Origin: Thermoflexales bacterium
GTDB taxonomy: Bacteria > Chloroflexota > Anaerolineae > Fen-1058
Length of the DNA: 64,000 nucleotides
Assembly: GCA_016931085.1 (NCBI GenBank)
Contig: JAFGFO010000293.1
Span: forward strand, 1-64,000
Direction of reading: 5' to 3'
Part shown: piece after piece, positions 58,116 to 64,000 of the stretch
Layout of the letters: the number at the start of each line of letters is the position of its first letter
How positions within the stretch are numbered: position 1 is the stretch's first letter
Notes under the pieces: model-generated
The model's database searches: none
Told to the model about the DNA's origin: nothing
The model's input: only the letters and a program-made list of their open reading frames with translations
Translations under genes and position numbers: made by a program

Positions 58116-59068
58116 CGCCAGTCCAATCCTGAACGCAGCAGGTTCAAATAAGCCCTTACTCGCTCTCGGCGCAGCTCACGCTTGTGCCCGATTGCCCATT
58201 TGGCGGCTTCTAACCCAACTTGCCAGGCGTACAGTGCCAATAAGTAGATGCGCAGCACGCCGGCTGCCAGCTTCCCGTGATGTTTGCGAAAGTAGCGCAC
58301 CTTGCTGGTCTGAAAGTACACGTGTCGTTGTGGCGCGACTTGTTCGCTGCTTTTGCCTTCGTGATGGATCACTCGCGCTTCGGGTAAGTAGACGATTTGC
58401 CAGCCGGCATCTTTGATGCGTTTGCACCAATCCAATTCCTCAGAGTACATAAAAAAGCCTTCGTCGAGCACCCCTACTTGTTCGACAACCTCCCGGCGCA
58501 CCAACAATGCAGCGCCCATTAACCAATCGACCTCGGCCGCCTGGTCATCCGGCAAGTCAAGCGCGTAATAGGCCTTGAGCAGGCCGGGTGGAGCCAGCGA
58601 CTGAAGCCAGGTGCTTTCAAACAGTGCCGTGCACAGGCTGGGAAAACGCCGCCGCGAGGATTGAATCGACCCGTCAGGGTAGATCAATTGTGGTCCCAAG
58701 GCGCCGATTTGAGGATGTGCGTCTGCGTACGTCACTAGCGTGGCCAGGGCATCGTCTAGCACTTGTGTGTCTGGATTGAGCAGCATCACGTAACGTCCGC
58801 GTGCTATGGCCAATCCATCGTTGTTGCCGCCGGTGAAGCCTCGATTTGTGCCATTGGCGACCAGCCGGACCTGCGGGAACTCGCTGCGCACCATTTCGGC
58901 GCTGCCATCGCTCGAAGCGTTGTCGACGACAATGACCTCCAACTTGAAACTTGAAACTTGAAACTTGAAAATTGACTGAACGCATCGCCGCAGCAGATCG
59001 CGCACGTTCCAACTGACAATGACGACCGAGAGCTCGATCGACACATCGACAGGCGAATCGACCATCAC
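58112..59068 (-). CDS. GT2 glycosyltransferase (rhamnosyltransferase-like)
   Basis: 318 residues. GT-A motifs: 'LSVVIVSWNVRDLLRRCVQSI', 'VIVVDNASSDGSAEMV', 'NRGFTGGNNDGLAIARG', the DxD-type 'YVMLLNPDTQVLDDAL', and the acceptor motif 'FFMYSEELDWCKRIKDAGW'. This wording is usual for WbbL/RfbN-type rhamnosyltransferases. A heptamer array (58943-58977) replaces the variable loop before the second beta strand, giving 'FKFQVSSFKLEV'. It overlaps the polyprenyl synthetase gene (ATGA). Likely adds one sugar to a lipid-linked or peptidic glycan in the cytosol. Confidence 0.9.
   Translation of the reverse strand: MMVDSPVDVSIELSVVIVSWNVRDLLRRCVQSIFKFQVSSFKLEVIVVDNASSDGSAEMVRSEFPQVRLVANGTNRGFTGGNNDGLAIARGRYVMLLNPDTQVLDDALATLVTYADAHPQIGALGPQLIYPDGSIQSSRRRFPSLCTALFESTWLQSLAPPGLLKAYYALDLPDDQAAEVDWLMGAALLVRREVVEQVGVLDEGFFMYSEELDWCKRIKDAGWQIVYLPEARVIHHEGKSSEQVAPQRHVYFQTSKVRYFRKHHGKLAAGVLRIYLLALYAWQVGLEAAKWAIGHKRELRRERVRAYLNLLRSGLDWR
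58943..58977. repeat. Heptamer array inside GT2 gene
   Basis: CTTGAAA four times, then ATTGACT. It forms part of the loop joining 'RCVQSI' and 'VIVVDNASSDGS'. Confidence 0.92.
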
Positions 59069-60039
59069 AATTGGCGCTGAATGGCGAATTGGGCCAGGTC
59101 GTGCAGCGTCTGGCGGGCGGGGCGGTCCGGCAAGGCCTTGAGCTTTTCCTGGCTGTGTTTGACAAAGTCGCCGGCCTTGACCAATGATAAGCGGATAGCG
59201 TTAGATTGCCGGATGGCTTCTACGGCTTGTGCAATGGCTTGTGGGCTGCGCTGCTGCTCAGCCTGATTGAGCAAGTCGCCGACTGGATTATCGTGTGGCT
59301 GCTGCTCAAGGTAGTACAACACGGGCAGCGTCACCAGGCCTTGGGCCAGGTCGCTGCCCACCGGCTTGCCGAGCGTGGTCTTGTCACTTTCAAAGTCCAG
59401 CACGTCGTCCACAATCTGAAAGGCGATGCCCAGGTTGTGACCATAATCGTGCAGGGCCTGTACTTCGTTCTCGGCAGCGCCCGCCAGCACGCCGCTCGCC
59501 TCGGCAGTGCAGCTAAAAAGGGCGGCTGTTTTAGCTTCGATGCGTTCGTAGTAATCTTGCCATGTATACACAGGCTGATTTTTCCTGAAATGCTGCCTCA
59601 GCTCACCGCTGCATATCGTCATCAGCGTTCGGGCGAAAATATCTAGCACGTGCGCATTGTCTGTCTGGGCAGCCAGTTCTGCCGCGCGCGCGAACAGATA
59701 ATCGCCGGTGAGGATGGTGGCTGCTGGCGTCCATTGAGCGTTGAGCGTTGGAGCGCCGCGCCGCAAAAATGCGTTGTCAACGACGTCGTCGTGAACTAGC
59801 GTGGCCGTGTGCAGCATTTCTACCGCGGCTGCCAACGCAATGATCTTTTCAGAGTTGTCTGTGTACAAGCGGTTGGCCAGTATGGCCAGGGCGGGTCGAA
59901 TGCGCTTGCCGCCGCTGGACAACAGGTGCTGGGTCGCCGCTGTCAAGAGATCGTATTCTCGTGGTGGGGGCTGGCGCAGCCGGGCCTCGACGAGCGCCAG
60001 GTCCTGGCGAATAGGCTCTAAAATTTGACTGATATCCAC
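59065..60039 (-). CDS. Polyprenyl (isoprenoid) diphosphate synthase
   Basis: 324 residues from GTG 60039 after GGAGATAGGGA. It has 'SSGGKRIRPALAILA', the first aspartate-rich motif in variant form (LVHDDVVDNAFLRRG), 'GDYLFARAAELAA' and the second motif 'FQIVDDVLDFESD'. It condenses isopentenyl diphosphate onto an allylic diphosphate. Small residues upstream of the first motif hint at a long-chain (C40-C50) product, such as a quinone tail or carrier lipid. Its position upstream of GT2, GT4 and GT-C genes fits carrier supply, though menaquinone synthesis is equally possible. TatD follows upstream with a 34-bp gap. Confidence 0.93.
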   Translation of the reverse strand: MDISQILEPIRQDLALVEARLRQPPPREYDLLTAATQHLLSSGGKRIRPALAILANRLYTDNSEKIIALAAAVEMLHTATLVHDDVVDNAFLRRGAPTLNAQWTPAATILTGDYLFARAAELAAQTDNAHVLDIFARTLMTICSGELRQHFRKNQPVYTWQDYYERIEAKTAALFSCTAEASGVLAGAAENEVQALHDYGHNLGIAFQIVDDVLDFESDKTTLGKPVGSDLAQGLVTLPVLYYLEQQPHDNPVGDLLNQAEQQRSPQAIAQAVEAIRQSNAIRLSLVKAGDFVKHSQEKLKALPDRPARQTLHDLAQFAIQRQL

Positions 60040-60073
60040 TCCCTATCTCCGAGACCTCACCTTAAAATTCAGG

Positions 60074-60874
60074 TCATCTGCGTTCATCCAAATTCAACCC
60101 AAACAGTCTATCCGCATGACGTGTCGTTTGCTCGATCACTTGCTCGACCGAGATCGCGCGCGCTTCGGCGATCGCCTCGGCCACGTAGCGCACGTAAGCT
60201 GGCTCGTTGCGCTTGCCGCGCCGGGATTGGGGGGCCAGGTACGGCGCGTCGGTTTCGATCAGCAGGGATTCCAACGGAATGGCTCGCACAACCGCGCGCG
60301 TTTTTTCGGCGTTAGGGTACGTGACCGGCCCGCTGATGCCCAGTCGAAAGCCCATCGCCGTGATGTGTTCCGCCAGGGCCGTGTCGCCGCTAAATGAATG
60401 CAGCACGCCTGGGCGAGTTCGTAGTTCGGGATTACACAATCCCCCATGCCAGTCGCGCAGCATGGCCAGCACGTCAGCGTGGGCCTCGCGGTCGTGAACG
60501 ATGACCGGCAGCCCGAGTTCAGCCGCCAGATCGAGCTGGGTCTGAAACGCCTGCCGCTGCACCTCGCGCGGCGACAAATCACGATAATAGTCCAGGCCGA
60601 TTTCGCCAATGGCCACCACTTTAGCTTGGCTGGCCAGGGCGCGCAACTTGATCAGCGTGGACTGATCCATCGTCTTGGCCTCGTGGGGGTGGACCCCCAC
60701 CGCGGCGACAAGCTCCTGGTACTCTTGGGCCAGGCTCGCCGCTGCCCGGCTCGACGCCAGGTCTACGCCAGGTACGACGATCGCTCGCACGCAGGCAAGC
60801 CTGGCGCGTTCCATAACCTGTTCGCGATCCTGTTGGAACTGCGGCGCATCCAGGTGGCAGTGGCTGTCAACCAT
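60074..60874 (-). CDS. tatD: TatD-family metal-dependent hydrolase
   Basis: 266 residues, the normal length. Metal-binding and catalytic motifs: 'MVDSHCHLDAP' at the N-terminus, 'GVHPHEAK', 'AIGEIGLDYYRD', 'VIVHDREAHAD', 'GVLHSFSG' and 'LIETDAPYLAP'. TatD proteins are cytosolic Mg-dependent 3'-5' exonucleases and related deoxyribonucleases of the amidohydrolase superfamily, often found as a house-keeping gene in such operons. ATG 60874 lies 8 nt inside the end of the upstream mutase gene, so translation is coupled. Confidence 0.95.
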   Translation of the reverse strand: MVDSHCHLDAPQFQQDREQVMERARLACVRAIVVPGVDLASSRAAASLAQEYQELVAAVGVHPHEAKTMDQSTLIKLRALASQAKVVAIGEIGLDYYRDLSPREVQRQAFQTQLDLAAELGLPVIVHDREAHADVLAMLRDWHGGLCNPELRTRPGVLHSFSGDTALAEHITAMGFRLGISGPVTYPNAEKTRAVVRAIPLESLLIETDAPYLAPQSRRGKRNEPAYVRYVAEAIAEARAISVEQVIEQTTRHADRLFGLNLDERR

Positions 60875-63479
60875 TTTGGGACAGGGCGTTGATCCAACGA
60901 TTTGCCATCCGCTTGTTTCGACCTTCCAGGTAGCGAGGAGCCTCCGTCACTTTTTCCAGCTTGCGCACGATGCTCTCGAGTGACCATTTATGCTCGTCCG
61001 CTGTAGCCTTGACGGCGTCGATCAACTGGGACGACAGCTTGGTTGTCGTCAGTATGTCCACCAAGCGCCATTCTGTAGCGGCTTGCTTGATTTCTCTCGC
61101 AATCAGCTCGTCAAGTTTGTCTAGTACGGTCTGCATCAACAAGTGGGCCGTCTCTGGGTCACTGCTTTCTACATAGATGCGATTGATGGGTTCGGTGCCA
61201 GATGATCGCACGCGCACAAAATGACGCTCGTCACCTTGGGCGTCCCGCAGTTGCATCTCGGCGATGTCGTACCTGACCCCCCCGGCATAGATGACTGCTA
61301 GCCCCGCCAGGCTGTTATCAGCCTGGCCCTCGGCAGAGCTGTCGAGATAATAGTTGATCAGGTCTTCTTTGGCCTCCAGGACAGCGTCGACATCGGTACG
61401 CCCTCTGTTCGAGCTTTCGACCTGGGTCTCTTGCCCGCCGTAGGATGCCCAGCAGCAGTCCATGTTGCACAAGTCTTGCCATATCTCGCTGATCGAGTTG
61501 AGCTTGTTGTCAGCACGGCTCCCGTAGTAGGCCAGCATGTCCATGACCAACAAATTGGCCCACACGCCATCTTTGTCGGTCACGTGGCCGCGCGTAGTCA
61601 AGCCCGAGCTTTCTTCGCCGCCGATCAAGATGGTATCACGCCACGTGGCGGGCAGATCTTTGTCTTTTATGCCATGGTAGGCCCGGTCCGTCCTGCGTTG
61701 TTCTTCAATGTACTTGATCCCAACCGGCACCATGAAGGTGTTTTTGAATACCCGGTCTTCTCGCTTGCCCACACGGCGGTGGTAAAAGGGGTGGTCGATG
61801 TAGGCTGGGATGACGTTCTCGTCTGGTCGGTTCCTCTCGTTGCCGGCGATTTGATCTGCCAGCGGCTCGATCAGGGGCGAGCCGGTTTGGGTAGCGATAA
61901 CGCGCCCGGTCAGTCCACGATCAACGCCCAGGTAGTGAATTAATATAGGCAGGATCTGGTTCGGGCGCAGATAGATGCCCCCCCGATCCACGATGCCAAA
62001 GCGATCGGCGTCAGTGTCCATGCCAAGGCCTAGGACGGCACCGCTTTCCTTGACTCGATCTTTTAAAGCCCCAATGAACGGCTCTTCGGGATTGGCATAA
62101 TCCAGTCCGGGCAAGGTGGGGTCGGTTTCGGCGTGGATGACCGTGTACCTGACACCGATTTCTCCTAGCAGGCGAGTGAGGTACCCGCGAGCTGAGCCGT
62201 GCATTTCGTCGATGACAACCGTCTTTTGGGAGAAAAAATCGCGGATTCGATCCGTGTCGAGGGGGATGCGTTGGTTGCCGTTGCCGCTGTTGAGAATCCA
62301 GCGGGTGTAGAGGTCGATCGGGTCGAATCCTTGCAGCCGCCCGGCGCTGTTTGCCTCGTCGAGGTCGGCGGTGGGAACGGGCCGGTCGAGCATCTGGATC
62401 TCGTTGACCCGGGCGGCAATAAAGTCGGTCACATTTGTTGGCGCAGGGTAGCCCAGGCGCGGGTTGAATTTGATGCCTTGCCACTCGGGCGGATTGTGGC
62501 TGGCCGTGCAGTTGATCAGGCCCGCCACCTCCCCTGCCTCGCTGCCGCTGCCTGGGTTGAGGTAATCGGTCATGTAGAACACCAGGGCCGGCGTCGGCGT
62601 GTCGCGATTGGCCAACTTGACACTAAAGCCATTCGCCAGGCAGACCGCGGCGGTCCACTCGGCTACCTTCCTGGCGTTCAGCCGGCTGTCGTAGCCGATG
62701 ATGATACACTTGCCACTCAAGTCCTCGGCGCCGACATAGGCAGGCACGTCTTGGTTTTTGAGAAAATCGCAGACGGCCTGCACGACTTGCTGGGCCCTGG
62801 CCTGGGTAAAGTCGCGTTCCCAGCGTCCCCTGACGCCAGAGGTGCCAAAACGGAGATACTTGCGATCATAGATCTCTCGCAAGAGTCCGGCTTGCTTGCC
62901 GTCGCCCACTAGGTACGGGTCGTCCGTGCGTACCGTAAACCCGTACAGCCGCTCGGCAATGTTGCCGATCTGGATGACGCGGAAAGGCATAAAGCGATCT
63001 GGATCGAGATCGGGATTCATGCTGTCTAGCAGGGGGTAAATCTCCGCTTCAAAATCGTTTCGTAGCGGATCGAATGCAGGCTGCGCCAGGTAGGTCTTGG
63101 CCACACGGATGGCCGTCTTGCGCAACTCGCCCATCGTTTCCATCATTTTTACCCGCTGCTCTTCCTGGCTTTTAGAAGCTGGCCTGGCTTGCTCGTGGCG
63201 ATATTGGCCGGCTTCCGCCATGACGGTCAGCAGGATGCTGAATAGCTGGGCCGACTCGGACTTGGCTGTCTGGCCCCGGCGCACGATGGACTCGATCGCA
63301 TCTAAAAAGTGCTGCATAGCTTGCGCCACGTTTGCCCACTGATCTTGGTCAGGGATCTGGGCCCGGCTGAGAATCTGCTCGAGCGTGACAAAGTGCGCGC
63401 TCGTCTGTGATAAATCGAACGGTGTTTTTTGAATCCAGGTCTCGACCTGGGCAAGCGCTTGGTCGACGTCGTTACTCAT
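60867..63479 (-). CDS. Long phosphohexomutase (phosphoglucomutase/phosphomannomutase superfamily)
   Basis: 870 residues, far longer than the ~450-550 typical of the family; residues ~1-215 are an extra helical N-terminal region and the last ~70 residues a C-terminal tail. Mutase motifs: 'RFGTSGVRGRW' (~223), the active-site serine loop 'NCTASHNPPEWQGIKF', the metal loop 'GLGMDTDADRFGI', the sugar-binding loop 'LIGGEESSGLT' and the phosphate loop 'RVRSSGTEPINRIYVE'. It interconverts hexose 1- and 6-phosphates, providing nucleotide-sugar precursors. AAGGAGA precedes the ATG. It lies between TatD and a second, ordinary mutase, so two substrates are probably served. Confidence 0.9.
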   Translation of the reverse strand: MSNDVDQALAQVETWIQKTPFDLSQTSAHFVTLEQILSRAQIPDQDQWANVAQAMQHFLDAIESIVRRGQTAKSESAQLFSILLTVMAEAGQYRHEQARPASKSQEEQRVKMMETMGELRKTAIRVAKTYLAQPAFDPLRNDFEAEIYPLLDSMNPDLDPDRFMPFRVIQIGNIAERLYGFTVRTDDPYLVGDGKQAGLLREIYDRKYLRFGTSGVRGRWERDFTQARAQQVVQAVCDFLKNQDVPAYVGAEDLSGKCIIIGYDSRLNARKVAEWTAAVCLANGFSVKLANRDTPTPALVFYMTDYLNPGSGSEAGEVAGLINCTASHNPPEWQGIKFNPRLGYPAPTNVTDFIAARVNEIQMLDRPVPTADLDEANSAGRLQGFDPIDLYTRWILNSGNGNQRIPLDTDRIRDFFSQKTVVIDEMHGSARGYLTRLLGEIGVRYTVIHAETDPTLPGLDYANPEEPFIGALKDRVKESGAVLGLGMDTDADRFGIVDRGGIYLRPNQILPILIHYLGVDRGLTGRVIATQTGSPLIEPLADQIAGNERNRPDENVIPAYIDHPFYHRRVGKREDRVFKNTFMVPVGIKYIEEQRRTDRAYHGIKDKDLPATWRDTILIGGEESSGLTTRGHVTDKDGVWANLLVMDMLAYYGSRADNKLNSISEIWQDLCNMDCCWASYGGQETQVESSNRGRTDVDAVLEAKEDLINYYLDSSAEGQADNSLAGLAVIYAGGVRYDIAEMQLRDAQGDERHFVRVRSSGTEPINRIYVESSDPETAHLLMQTVLDKLDELIAREIKQAATEWRLVDILTTTKLSSQLIDAVKATADEHKWSLESIVRKLEKVTEAPRYLEGRNKRMANRWINALSQNG

Positions 63480-63500
63480 GCTATTTTCTCCTTGATTGAG

Positions 63501-64000
63501 TTACAGCTGGCCTCCTCGGCTGCAATTCAAAATCTCGATCGTGCCGTTCGGGGATTGGGCTGCTTCTTGGACGGCCCGGCAAATCGTCCGGGCTTTATCC
63601 GCCAGCTCGGCTTCCGAGTGGCGCGCGTCCGCCTCGATCATGACGCGAAAGAGCGGCTCGGTGCCCGAGTAGCGCAGCTCTTTTTTTAGCAGGCCGGGCA
63701 TGCTTTCCAGTGATGTTTCCAGTGTTGCCAGCTCGCGGATACTTTTGAGATCTGGTTTGCTGGCGACGTAAGCCGAAGCGATGACTTGGGGTGCTTTTTT
63801 GACGCAGCCGGCCAGTTCGGCTAGTGTGGTTGCCCCCGACTCGATATAGACGCGGATGAGATAGAGTGCCGTGCGGATGCCGTCGCCGGTAGTGTGCTGC
63901 CCATCATATATCAGGATGTGCCCGGCTTGCTCGCCCCCCAACGCCACAGCTTGAGGGTCAACGCCGGGACGGGTCAATTCGAGCAGTTTTTCCATCACGT
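63501..64000 (-). CDS. Phosphoglucosamine/phosphomannomutase (GlmM-like), C-terminal part cut by window edge
   Basis: 166 residues of the C-terminal half of an ordinary mutase; the gene runs off the right edge. Motifs: 'LGGEQAGHILIYDGQHTTGDGIRTALYL', here broken as sugar loop 'GGEQAGHI' and 'TTGDGI', and the phosphate-binding 'LRYSGTEPLFRVMIEA'. 'GGEQAGH...TTGDG' is most like GlmM, which makes glucosamine 1-phosphate for peptidoglycan, but AlgC/ManB-type activity cannot be excluded from this part alone. The stop is 20 nt before the next mutase gene. Confidence 0.88.
   Translation of the reverse strand, partial: VMEKLLELTRPGVDPQAVALGGEQAGHILIYDGQHTTGDGIRTALYLIRVYIESGATTLAELAGCVKKAPQVIASAYVASKPDLKSIRELATLETSLESMPGLLKKELRYSGTEPLFRVMIEADARHSEAELADKARTICRAVQEAAQSPNGTIEILNCSRGGQL

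Overview
This 64 kb window looks like chromosomal DNA of a Chloroflexota bacterium, probably of the Anaerolineae or a related lineage, perhaps from a metagenome. That is an inference from several things. GC content is high. Secreted proteins carry Thr-Pro linkers and end in a 'YLPL(I)xR'-type tail. Large polytopic GT-C glycosyltransferases are greatly expanded. HdrA and MvhD are fused or paired without HdrBC. No rRNA, tRNA, transposase, phage gene or CRISPR array was seen.

Left part (1-6.2 kb): a minus-strand ABC efflux module (small membrane protein, LolD/MacB-type ATPase, double-FtsX permease, 5'-complete but window-truncated HlyD-like lipoprotein) is divergent from a NarL-type response regulator and a HisKA_3 histidine kinase. 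A perfect 23-bp palindrome overlaps the likely -10 box in the divergent region.

Redox-signalling part (6.3-20.2 kb, plus strand): two copies of a giant HdrA-GltD-HdrA flavo-iron-sulfur fusion are each followed by a small MvhD gene. Both mvhD genes have an in-frame TGA at codon 68, where the family normally has a Cys. The reading frame continues past it, and a hairpin of conserved shape lies 16 nt downstream, so both are best read as selenoproteins. Between the two redox pairs sit four phosphorelay genes: receiver, membrane histidine kinase, histidine kinase with an N-terminal cyclic-nucleotide-binding-like domain, and receiver. Start/stop overlaps from the first kinase to the last mvhD indicate one co-translated unit.

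Surface part (20.2-37.4 kb): a secreted repeat protein and a DUF2142-like GT-C protein are on the minus strand. On the plus strand come DUF4956, a degenerate CotH-like protein, a VTC-domain protein, CotH plus beta-helix, a GT-C-like protein, CotH plus lamin-tail-like domain, and a seven-bladed SBBP-repeat secreted protein.

Cell-envelope glycan part (37.4-64 kb, all minus strand): transcription runs from a partial phosphoglucosamine/phosphomannomutase through a second long hexose-phosphate mutase, TatD, polyprenyl synthetase, GT2, GT4 and a dolichol-phosphate-mannose-synthase-like GT2 into eight consecutive GT-C membrane proteins. This is a plausible route from sugar phosphates and polyprenyl carriers to lipid-linked sugars and extracytoplasmic glycosyl transfer.

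The most unusual structural feature is a family of at least 26 short tandem arrays, nearly all with a strict 7-bp period but very different unit sequences. They lie between genes and, mostly, in frame inside genes. Some are interrupted, at the same phase of the heptamer, by 24-bp or 18-bp palindrome-like elements whose lengths are multiples of three. They recur at the same loop in paralogous proteins and are present or absent between the two HdrA paralogs.
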